Source of the DNA: JAGOBX01 sp017999075 [NCBI: Candidatus Babelota bacterium]
GTDB lineage: Bacteria; JAGOBX01
Assembly: GCA_017999075.1 (NCBI GenBank)
Contig: JAGOBX010000106.1
Coordinates: 1-9,373, forward strand
Length of the DNA: 9,373 nucleotides
Direction of reading: 5' to 3'
The notes beneath the pieces were generated by a model. It did no database searches. It worked only from the letters and a program-made list of their open reading frames with translations, and was not told where the DNA came from. The stretch's first letter is position 1. Each line of letters starts with the position of its first letter. The position numbers and the translations under genes are program-made. Below, piece after piece: positions 1 through 5,670 of this stretch.

Positions 1-18
1 GAAGTGAAAGAAAAATGA
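1..18 (+). CDS. 3' end of an unidentified upstream gene (partial)
   Basis: The first frame reads five codons (EVKEK) and then TGA at 16-18. This TGA overlaps an ATG at 15-17 to form ATGA, the usual layout of two translationally coupled genes. With five codons visible, neither the product nor the reality of this gene can be established. The alternative is that the third frame, which is also open to the left edge, is the true coding frame here and runs on into the next feature. Confidence 0.25.
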   Translation, partial: EVKEK

Positions 19-146
19 ATTTTTTAGTGTATCATAAAATATTAAAAAATTGCGCCATAAATAATGATGATGATTCAAAAAAAATTATGCTTAGATTAAT
101 AATACTTTTTATTTTGTTTGTATTTATAAGAACAGCTTTAGCCTGA
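15..146 (+). CDS. small hypothetical protein with hydrophobic C-terminal segment
   Basis: An ORF of 43 codons runs from ATG 15 to TGA 144-146. The N-terminal half is polar and contains an NNDDD stretch. Residues 25-43 form one hydrophobic segment (MLRLIILFILFVFIRTALA) that could be a single C-terminal membrane helix. The start sits in an ATGA overlap with a possible upstream gene, which favours coupled translation; only a weak purine run (GAAAG) precedes it. The frame stays open to the left edge, so this could equally be the 3' end of a longer protein. I recognise no family. About 30 bases separate it from the next membrane protein gene on the same strand. Confidence 0.35.
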   Translation: MNFLVYHKILKNCAINNDDDSKKIMLRLIILFILFVFIRTALA

Positions 147-176
147 TTTTGTTTTAAAATTTAATTAGATTCTGAG

Positions 177-587
177 ATGTTAAAAATGTTAAAAAACAGC
201 AGTTTAAGCAAAAGTTTTTTATATATAACACTTTTCATTACTATAAGAATATTTTTTTTATTATCTATGATATTTATAGTAATGAAAGAATCTGAAATAA
301 CAATATCCGGCTATTATATAACTCATTATAAAATATTTTTGTGTGCAGTTGGAATATATATAATTGATTATGTAGTATCTTTCGTGATAAATTTAAGAGA
401 AAATTTATTTGGAAATAAAACTGACTTCAATATATTCGGTTTTTTATCTTTGATTTTGTTTATTACAATTTTTCTTTCATCAATATACAATACAACTCCT
501 GAAGACTTAATAAAAACGTCTGCAATTATAATTTTATTTTTAATCATAAAGTATTCATCTAATCCCAAGATAAGATATAATTTATAA
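177..587 (+). CDS. hypothetical four-helix integral membrane protein
   Basis: I do not recognise this 136-residue protein. It is strongly hydrophobic, with four probable membrane helices at about residues 14-36, 52-73, 85-103 and 109-125. A basic N-terminus (Lys and Ser rich) and a basic C-terminus (KIRYNL) suggest that both ends are cytoplasmic. A second in-frame ATG at 186 is a credible alternative start, because GAG at 174-176 would then lie at a Shine-Dalgarno-like distance; ATG 177 has no clear site. Its stop codon overlaps the ATG of the next gene by one base (TAATG at 585-589), so the two are probably translated together. It may therefore be the membrane partner, perhaps a transporter-like subunit, of the AllH-like protein, but nothing in the sequence shows a substrate. 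Confidence 0.7.
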   Translation: MLKMLKNSSLSKSFLYITLFITIRIFFLLSMIFIVMKESEITISGYYITHYKIFLCAVGIYIIDYVVSFVINLRENLFGNKTDFNIFGFLSLILFITIFLSSIYNTTPEDLIKTSAIIILFLIIKYSSNPKIRYNL

Positions 588-1402
588 TGTTATGTTCATC
601 TGAACTTTTTAATCATAAAAGTTGTATCTCAGGGACAGTACATTCCATATTCAACACTTCTGTAAATCTTGCCTATAATTCTGACAAAATAATCACTTTA
701 CTTAATGAAAATAGATTTCTTTTGCCTTATGGGATTATTTTTTCAAGCAGAATTTTTGATCAATTAATAAAAAATATTGATATAGGAGAACAATTTAATT
801 TAGATAGCGGTGTTTTGAATGTCGGACATAAATTTTCAGTTAAAATGAGTGAATTCAATGTTAACGTCCGAACGAATTCCAGGATATTTGATTTTATACT
901 GATTAGAAAATCAATAGACGAATTATTTGTTAATTATTCAAACACTTATAAGAATTATTTTAAAATTGAATCAGTTCAGGAATTGTTTTCCGAAATGGAA
1001 AAATTGTTTTATAATGGTTCTTTGATTAAATATCTCATAGGCCGCGGACCAGGGTTAACTCCTTCAGGTGACGACATTATATGCGGATTCATTTATTATT
1101 TCAGAAACTGTATTGACAAAAATGAAAATATTGAAATAATTAGTTTTCTGAATGAAGATAAAATTATTCCACATTTGAATAAAACCTGTATATTTTCCGG
1201 AAATATGATAAAATATGCAATAGAAAATTGTTATAATGAATTTTTTGATAAAATTTCAATATATTCGGTTTCTTCGAATTATAATGAATTAAAAAAAATA
1301 ATAGAAACCAAACACGGCTCTTATTCCGGGTTTGACTCTGTTGCAGGGTTATGTTTTGCTGAGTATTTAAACAGAAAAATTCGGAAAAATGAGATTAAAT
1401 AA
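587..1402 (+). CDS. DUF2877 / AllH-family protein
   Basis: This 271-residue protein contains the signature of the DUF2877 family: GRGPGLTPSGDD at residues 152-163, followed by a hydrophobic stretch, and a second glycine-rich motif near the C-terminus (HGSYSGFDSVAG, residues 243-254). In E. coli the family member YlbF (AllH) belongs to the AllFGH oxamate carbamoyltransferase of allantoin degradation, where it is encoded beside FdrA-like and AllG-like partners. None of those partners is in this window, so oxamate or carbamoyl chemistry is only a family-level possibility. The length is typical of the family, and there is no signal peptide or membrane helix, so it should be cytoplasmic. The ATG overlaps the preceding stop by one base, which fixes the start and implies coupling to the membrane protein upstream. 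Confidence 0.8.
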   Translation: MLCSSELFNHKSCISGTVHSIFNTSVNLAYNSDKIITLLNENRFLLPYGIIFSSRIFDQLIKNIDIGEQFNLDSGVLNVGHKFSVKMSEFNVNVRTNSRIFDFILIRKSIDELFVNYSNTYKNYFKIESVQELFSEMEKLFYNGSLIKYLIGRGPGLTPSGDDIICGFIYYFRNCIDKNENIEIISFLNEDKIIPHLNKTCIFSGNMIKYAIENCYNEFFDKISIYSVSSNYNELKKIIETKHGSYSGFDSVAGLCFAEYLNRKIRKNEIK

Positions 1403-1485
1403 GTTTTATAAATTTATAAAAAATTCTGCATTGCTTTTTTAAATATTTGATTTTATAATAAAAATCGTAAATGTGTTTTTATAGG

Positions 1486-1514
1486 GATAAGAGCGTGTTT
1501 TTACGGCTCATATC
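1486..1514 (+). promoter_or_regulatory. imperfect hairpin in the gap before the TPR gene
   Basis: In the 142-base gap at 1403-1544, bases 1486-1494 (GATAAGAGC) pair with 1506-1514 (GCTCATATC) in eight of nine positions, with one A-A mismatch. The loop is 11 bases. An alternative pairing of CGT 1494-1496 with ACG 1503-1505 extends the stem and bulges G1506. This is one of the few GC-containing stems in the non-coding DNA here. The 9-base sequence GTGTTTTTA occurs at 1473-1481 and again at 1495-1503, 22 bases apart, the second copy lying in the hairpin loop. No U-run follows directly, so a classical terminator is unlikely; a leader structure or protein-binding site is possible. Downstream, TATAAT at 1520-1525 matches a -10 box but has no good -35. 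Confidence 0.3.
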
Positions 1515-1544
1515 AATTTTATAATAATTGTTGATTATATTATT

Positions 1545-2465
1545 ATGATAATATTATCCTTTTTTTTAATTCCAGTCATAATTTTTTTAATTATAAAACT
1601 TGTGTTTTATTTTAGAAAAAAAAAATTATTAACTCAGTATTATAATAATGCAGTATTGTTTCTTGATTCTGAAAAGTTTGAAGAATTAATAGAATATTCT
1701 TATAAAATGCTTAAATTGTTTCCTGAAAATTTTCATATTCATTATTATCTTGCGACATCTTATGCATATTTGAATGACCCTGAAAATGCTGTTCCGCATA
1801 TTGAAAAATCATTGGCTATTAATTCTAAATTCAGTGATGCGCATTATACATACGGATATATTTCAAATTTTTTGCTTGGTAAACCTGACCAGGCTGTTGA
1901 ACATTTACAGATGGCAATATCATTGAACTCTTCAAATGAAAATTATTATAATACATTGTCTGCCGCGTATTCCGAACTTAACCGTTTTGACGATGCTGAA
2001 GCAGCGGTTGAAAATGCATTGAAGATTAACCCTGATTTTATTGACGGATTGAACAATAAAGGCGTTATTCAATTAAAAAAAGGAAAAATTTTTGATGCAA
2101 TAAAAACTTTCAAACACGCTTGCGGAATTAATGGTTCCGATTCGGAATTACTTTGCAATCTCGGCAATGCTTATTCTATTGCTCAGGAATATGACGATGC
2201 AGTTAAATGTTTTAACAGCGCTTTGAAATATAAAGAGGATTCATATATTTATTACTGGCTTGGAAGCGCTGAATATCTATCGGGAAAAACTTCCGATGCA
2301 GTGAATCATTTCAATAAAAGCATAGAACTTGATCCTAATAATGCTCATTCGTATTATCTTCTGGCATTAATATATCAGAAAAATGGAGATACTGCATCAG
2401 CGAAATTACATTGGGATAAAGCTCTTGCTATTGATCCTGAAATAAAAAATAAAGTGATTATATGA
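1545..2465 (+). CDS. membrane-anchored TPR-repeat protein
   Basis: The protein has 306 residues. Residues 1-23 form one hydrophobic helix followed directly by RKKK, so by the positive-inside rule the rest should face the cytoplasm. From about residue 61 to 299 it consists of tandem 34-residue tetratricopeptide repeats, roughly 61-95, 97-129, 132-163, 165-198, 199-230, 232-265 and 266-299, with a degenerate one at 30-60. Typical repeat ends are visible, such as ALKINPDF (158-165) and SIELDPNN (259-266). TPR arrays are protein-protein scaffolds, so the exact function cannot be read from the family. There is no clear Shine-Dalgarno site before ATG 1545, and the start is chosen because it gives the membrane anchor. 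It is the first gene of the middle block and is followed 22 bases later by a cyclic-nucleotide-binding protein with a strong ribosome binding site. Confidence 0.85.
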   Translation: MIILSFFLIPVIIFLIIKLVFYFRKKKLLTQYYNNAVLFLDSEKFEELIEYSYKMLKLFPENFHIHYYLATSYAYLNDPENAVPHIEKSLAINSKFSDAHYTYGYISNFLLGKPDQAVEHLQMAISLNSSNENYYNTLSAAYSELNRFDDAEAAVENALKINPDFIDGLNNKGVIQLKKGKIFDAIKTFKHACGINGSDSELLCNLGNAYSIAQEYDDAVKCFNSALKYKEDSYIYYWLGSAEYLSGKTSDAVNHFNKSIELDPNNAHSYYLLALIYQKNGDTASAKLHWDKALAIDPEIKNKVII

Positions 2466-2471
2466 TTTTTC

Positions 2472-2479
2472 AAGGAGAG
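2472..2479 (+). promoter_or_regulatory. strong Shine-Dalgarno site for the cNMP-binding protein
   Basis: AAGGAGAG lies eight bases before ATG 2488. It is the clearest ribosome binding site in the window; most other genes here have weak or no such sites. It suggests that this small protein is translated more strongly than, and independently of, the TPR gene upstream. Confidence 0.75.
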
Positions 2480-2487
2480 AATAAACA

Positions 2488-2964
2488 ATGGAATTGATCG
2501 AATTTTTAAAATCTGTGGAATTGTTTAATTTTTGTCCTGAAGATTATTTGAATGTTATATCAAAAATAATTGTAATAAACGAATATAATGATTCTGATGT
2601 TATATTTGAAGAAGGCAGCAACTCGGACAATCTTTATATTGTAAAACAGGGTAAAATAAAAATTGTGAAAAAAATAGTTGATGCAGAGATTAAAGTTCTT
2701 GCAACTTTGAAATCAGGAGATTTTTTCGGCGAACTTTCTATTTTTGATAATGAACCAAGGTCAGCCTCAGCAATTGCGTTTGGTTCTGAAAAAATAATAA
2801 TTTTATCAATTAAAAAGGAAGAACTTATAAATTTTAATTATAATTATCCGCATATAATGAATTTGATTTTGCAAAATATCATAATTACTTTAAGCGGCAG
2901 GATGCGTAAAATTAACGAACAATTACGGGATAAGGTTTTTTGGGGATTTACTTCAAAAAAATAA
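2488..2964 (+). CDS. stand-alone cyclic-nucleotide-binding (CAP_ED) domain protein
   Basis: This 158-residue protein is a single cyclic-nucleotide-binding domain of the CRP/PKA-regulatory type. A beta-roll is visible in VIFEEGSNSDNLYIVKQGKI (residues 38-57), with the conserved glycine turn QGKI. The phosphate-binding cassette is FGELSIFDNEPRSASA (80-95), with the expected Gly81, Glu82, Leu83, Arg91 and Ser92, so ligand binding looks intact. The protein ends about 20 residues after the C-helix and has no winged-helix DNA-binding domain, so it is not a CRP-like transcription factor. It has no membrane helix or catalytic domain. It presumably acts as a cytoplasmic sensor that works through a partner, possibly an adjacent TPR or zinc-finger protein; that partner is inferred. 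Whether it binds cAMP, cGMP or another nucleotide cannot be told. The next gene starts 18 bases after its stop. Confidence 0.88.
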   Translation: MELIEFLKSVELFNFCPEDYLNVISKIIVINEYNDSDVIFEEGSNSDNLYIVKQGKIKIVKKIVDAEIKVLATLKSGDFFGELSIFDNEPRSASAIAFGSEKIIILSIKKEELINFNYNYPHIMNLILQNIIITLSGRMRKINEQLRDKVFWGFTSKK

Positions 2965-2982
2965 AATTATCGGGTTTAAAAT

Positions 2983-3627
2983 ATGAGTTACTGTTCCAAA
3001 CACACTTCATCTACAAGCATTGGCAGATGCGGAGATTGCGGCAGAAATATTTGCGGGCAATGCCGCAGATATTATAATGGAACAATGTACTGCAAAGAGT
3101 GCAACGAGAGGATATGGTATAAAAATAACAAACAATTCAAAGATAAACTGAAATACGGGAAATATAAATATAGTTCCGCTCCTGAAAAATCTACATTATT
3201 ATCAAATTTTTTACAGTTGTTAATTATAGGAATTTCCGGATTGATTATATACAAATTGGGATTAAAATACAATATTTTACCTGAAAATTTAGGCGGAACA
3301 ATGAAAAATACTATTTCTAAAATTCAGAATTTTAATCCTAATGATATGTATAACGAAAAACTTACAAAAACGAAATTGAAAAGTTTTAAACGGATTTTTG
3401 AAATTTACCGGACTGATAATGGAAAATATCCGTCGGATTTTAATTCTTTTATTAATGAAATGTTTGAAGAAGACCAGCGCGAACTTAATAAAAAAGATGC
3501 GTGGGGAAATGATTTTGTTTATAAAGTGGATAATTCCAAAGATATATATACTGTAATTTCTAAAGGACCTGACAATAGACTTGACACTGAAGACGATATT
3601 CAAGTTTCCAATAAAAAGAAAAAATAA
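2983..3627 (+). CDS. B-box-like zinc finger, membrane helix and GspG-like pseudopilin domain fusion
   Basis: This 214-residue protein has three parts. Residues 4-40 form a compact cysteine-rich zinc-binding module with ligands spaced like a B-box: Cys4, His7, Cys16, Cys19, Cys24, Cys27, Cys37 and Cys40. A lysine-rich linker leads to one membrane helix at about 72-92. Residues 129-207 resemble the C-terminal domain of the type II secretion major pseudopilin GspG: TDNGKYPSDF (144-153), DAWGND (172-177), and a terminal SKGPDNRLDTEDDI (193-206) that matches the family's Gly/Asp-rich calcium-loop region. No prepilin-peptidase leader is present, because the helix is internal and preceded by about 70 residues. 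It is therefore not an ordinary pilin. Expected topology is zinc domain in the cytoplasm and GspG-like domain in the periplasm. Function is unknown. No clear Shine-Dalgarno precedes the ATG. Confidence 0.8.
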   Translation: MSYCSKHTSSTSIGRCGDCGRNICGQCRRYYNGTMYCKECNERIWYKNNKQFKDKLKYGKYKYSSAPEKSTLLSNFLQLLIIGISGLIIYKLGLKYNILPENLGGTMKNTISKIQNFNPNDMYNEKLTKTKLKSFKRIFEIYRTDNGKYPSDFNSFINEMFEEDQRELNKKDAWGNDFVYKVDNSKDIYTVISKGPDNRLDTEDDIQVSNKKKK

Positions 3628-3682
3628 TAAGCTGTGAACTTTTATCCGGTAATTTAATCTAAAATATAATCAGGACAGATTT

Positions 3683-4264
3683 GTGGTTAATGAAATTTCG
3701 CGGAATGAAAGGTTATTAATAGAAAAAGTTAAATCAGGCGATACAGAATCGTTTATGATTTTGATAGAACCATTCCGTGATAAACTGTTCAATTTTCTTG
3801 CTGCCAAACTTAAAGATGATGTGGTTTCTGAAGATATTTTACAGACTGCTTTATTGAAGGCGTTTGAAAATATAGAAAAATTTGAGTTTAAATCATTGTT
3901 TTATACTTGGCTTTTTTCTATAACTTTTAATGAATTAAGATATTACTGGCGGAAACAGAATAAAGTATGCGAAGATTCGATTGAACTTGAAATTTCGGGA
4001 AATTTAAAAATTTCCGATACATTATCTGACACCAAAACAAATATTCAGGAAGAATTAGAAATGCGTGAACTTCAAAATCATGTTTATGATTCTGTTTTAA
4101 AATTGCCTGATATGTACCGGGAGATAATTTTGTTGAGATATTATGATAAACTTTCATACGAAGAAATAGCGTCAACATTAAAACTTAATATTGGAACAAT
4201 TAAATCGCGTCTTGCAAACAGCCGCGATAAACTTAAAGAGATTATTGACATTAATTTTTTGTGA
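3683..4264 (+). CDS. ECF-like RNA polymerase sigma factor
   Basis: The 193-residue protein has the two-domain layout of group 4 (ECF) sigma factors. Region 2 lies at about 23-92, including DDVVSEDILQTALLKAFENI and the aromatic YTWLFSITFNELRYYWRKQ segment that contacts the -10 element. A linker rich in acidic residues follows. Region 4 lies at about 133-187, with LPDMYREIILLRYYDKLSYEEIA and the helix-turn-helix recognition helix NIGTIKSRLANSRDKL (169-184). Regions 1.1 and 3 are absent, as expected. The start is GTG 3683, with AGGA at 3672-3675 as a plausible ribosome binding site; the nearby ATG 3690 is out of frame. The downstream gene encodes a zinc-finger membrane protein of anti-sigma type, its likely cognate inhibitor. 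Its target promoters cannot be read from the window, although a faint ECF-style site (GAAC 3636-3639, TCTAAA 3659-3664) lies before its own gene. Confidence 0.92.
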   Translation: MVNEISRNERLLIEKVKSGDTESFMILIEPFRDKLFNFLAAKLKDDVVSEDILQTALLKAFENIEKFEFKSLFYTWLFSITFNELRYYWRKQNKVCEDSIELEISGNLKISDTLSDTKTNIQEELEMRELQNHVYDSVLKLPDMYREIILLRYYDKLSYEEIASTLKLNIGTIKSRLANSRDKLKEIIDINFL

Positions 4265-4269
4265 TAATT

Positions 4270-5601
4270 ATGGAATGTAAGAATATAAAATTTAAAATTG
4301 TCGATTATATTGAAAATAATTTGACTCAAATCGAAAAAAAACAGGTTGAGAATCATTTGGAAAAATGTTTATCCTGTAGAAATTATTATGATTCTCAGAA
4401 AAAAATGGATAAATTGCTTCAGAAAGCATTTAATATTTCCGGAGATGCGGATTTGAAAATTTCTGATATTTCAAAATTTAATGAATTGTTAAAATTGCGT
4501 CTGGCTGAAAAAAATAATAAACCTGCTGCAAAAGAAAAATTCAATAAAAATATTTTTAACAGATTCAGAACAGTATTTAAATATGCGGCAATAATACTTA
4601 TTGTTTTTGGAATGATAGTTATAAGTTATAAAGAATTGGATAAACAGATTCTTGTTATAAAAACAAAACATAAATTTAATGATTCAATGGGACTGCAATT
4701 CGCAGAAAAAGCTGAAATACAAAGAAAAGAATCTGTTCAGGGTTCAGATAAATTAGAAAATAATTTGAAAAATAAATTAGAAACAGAAAAATCAGAAGTT
4801 GTTTCAGAAAAACAAGTTGTTAAAAAAACAAATAAAATAATTGCACTCCCATCATCTGAAGTAAAAAAAAATATAAATATTCCAGCGTCCAGGGAAATTG
4901 AAATTGCCTATAATTCAAAAGCAGATTTAAAACCTGCAGATTCTGCGGGTATGGTTGAATTTGATAAAATCAACAAAATTTCCGGGAATGATCAATATTC
5001 TATAAGTGAATCAGAACCGGCAAAAGAAGTTGTTTCAAAAGACATTTCTATGAATTTTGAAGTTCAGGAATCAATTCAAAGCCCTGAATATAAATCAAAA
5101 TCTAAATATGAAAAAAAGTCAGGGATAAAATCCTTGAAAACAGAATCTTTGAAAACGGAATCTGCAGAAAAAGTATATGATTCGAAAAAACGAATTGCGG
5201 CTTCCAGGATGAATTCAGAAGTTTCCAGCAGTATGAGAATTGATGCTCTTTCAAGCGACTCAATAACTTATTTTTATTCTCCTGCTTCCGGCAGTAATAA
5301 CATCAAACCTGTTTTATCCGATACACGTATAACTGATTCTGCATCAGTGTCAGTGATAAAGAATAAAATAAAGGAATTTTATAAAAATAGGAAATATAAA
5401 GAAACTGTGAATCTGTTTGAATTGAATAAGGACATATTTAATGATGATACTGAAATTCTTAATGTGACTGCAGAATCATATATGAAACTTAAAAATGAAA
5501 AATTTGCTTTGAAAAACTTTCAAAGATCATTTGAAATAGATAAATCTCAGATTTATATTAAAAACAGGATTAATCAAAATTCTTTAAAAAATAAAGATTA
5601 A
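4270..5601 (+). CDS. zf-HC2-type membrane anti-sigma factor with long tail and C-terminal TPR-like region
   Basis: Counting 443 residues from ATG 4270, the N-terminus carries the zinc-containing anti-sigma signature: Cys3 and then His29-x3-Cys33-x2-Cys36. A membrane helix follows at about 102-119. Residues 120-358 are low in complexity, rich in Lys, Ser and Glu, and look disordered; they include a tandem SLKTE repeat (288-297). Residues 359-437 return to helical sequence resembling one or two TPR units (EFYKNRKYKETVNLFELNKD; ESYMKLKNEKFALKNFQRSF). The expected topology is zinc domain in the cytoplasm, binding the sigma factor, and about 320 residues in the periplasm. That is much larger than many anti-sigma factors and could be the sensing part. 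A GTG at 4261, overlapping the sigma stop as GTGA, is an alternative start adding three residues; I prefer ATG 4270 because it places Cys3 as in the family. Neither has a Shine-Dalgarno site. Confidence 0.85.
   Translation: MECKNIKFKIVDYIENNLTQIEKKQVENHLEKCLSCRNYYDSQKKMDKLLQKAFNISGDADLKISDISKFNELLKLRLAEKNNKPAAKEKFNKNIFNRFRTVFKYAAIILIVFGMIVISYKELDKQILVIKTKHKFNDSMGLQFAEKAEIQRKESVQGSDKLENNLKNKLETEKSEVVSEKQVVKKTNKIIALPSSEVKKNINIPASREIEIAYNSKADLKPADSAGMVEFDKINKISGNDQYSISESEPAKEVVSKDISMNFEVQESIQSPEYKSKSKYEKKSGIKSLKTESLKTESAEKVYDSKKRIAASRMNSEVSSSMRIDALSSDSITYFYSPASGSNNIKPVLSDTRITDSASVSVIKNKIKEFYKNRKYKETVNLFELNKDIFNDDTEILNVTAESYMKLKNEKFALKNFQRSFEIDKSQIYIKNRINQNSLKNKD
5131..5160 (+). repeat. two tandem 15-bp units inside the anti-sigma tail
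   Basis: TCCTTGAAAACAGAA (5131-5145) is followed directly by TCTTTGAAAACGGAA (5146-5160), identical at 13 of 15 positions. The unit is in frame and encodes SLKTE twice. The differences are synonymous, which suggests an old duplication kept at the protein level within the disordered tail. Confidence 0.8.
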
Positions 5602-5634
5602 CTTTTTTAACAAAATAATTAGATTTGATTTTTG

Positions 5635-5663
5635 TTGACAATACAGCAAAGAATAATTATATT
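5635..5663 (+). promoter_or_regulatory. near-consensus sigma-70 promoter giving a leaderless or near-leaderless mRNA
   Basis: A perfect -35 box TTGACA (5635-5640) is followed by exactly 17 bases and a -10 box TATATT (5658-5663, five of six matches to TATAAT). Transcription would start about seven bases after the -10 box, at about 5670-5671, which coincides with the ATG of the lipoprotein gene at 5671. There is no Shine-Dalgarno site before that ATG, as expected for a leaderless message. The promoter lies in the 69-base gap after the anti-sigma gene and would give the lipoprotein gene and recJ their own transcript. Confidence 0.65.
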
Positions 5664-5670
5664 ATTCGTC

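Noticed and set aside
1404-1421. Perfect 18-base palindrome TTTTATAAATTTATAAAA after the AllH-like gene, with a following A-run and T-run (to 1440) that could form a terminator.
   Set aside because: It is made only of A and T in very AT-rich DNA, where such palindromes arise easily, and the extended stem has just two G-C pairs with an internal loop.
3636-3664. ECF-style autoregulatory promoter (GAAC, 18 bases, TCTAAA) before the sigma gene.
   Set aside because: Both elements are short and imperfect, and a TATAAT at 3665-3670 competes; too weak to list as a feature.
3072-4356. Several minus-strand ORFs of 60-104 codons opposite the Zn-finger, sigma and anti-sigma genes.
   Set aside because: They are opposite well-supported genes, have no recognisable domains or ribosome binding sites, and reflect the lack of stop codons in the complement of AT-rich, Lys-rich coding sequence.
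4270-5601. Phage, transposon or CRISPR content suggested by the repetitive tail of the anti-sigma gene.
   Set aside because: The repeat is a single in-frame 15-base duplication; no transposase, terminal inverted repeats or spacer-repeat pattern is present anywhere in the window.
5584-5610. TTAAAAAA ... TTTTTTAA inverted repeat at the end of the anti-sigma gene as a terminator.
   Set aside because: The stem is AT-only with an 11-base loop and would be barely stable.
5632-5670. In-frame TTG start that would lengthen the TPR lipoprotein by 13 residues.
   Set aside because: It lies upstream of a near-consensus promoter, has no ribosome binding site, and would disrupt a compact lipoprotein signal peptide that starts at ATG 5671.
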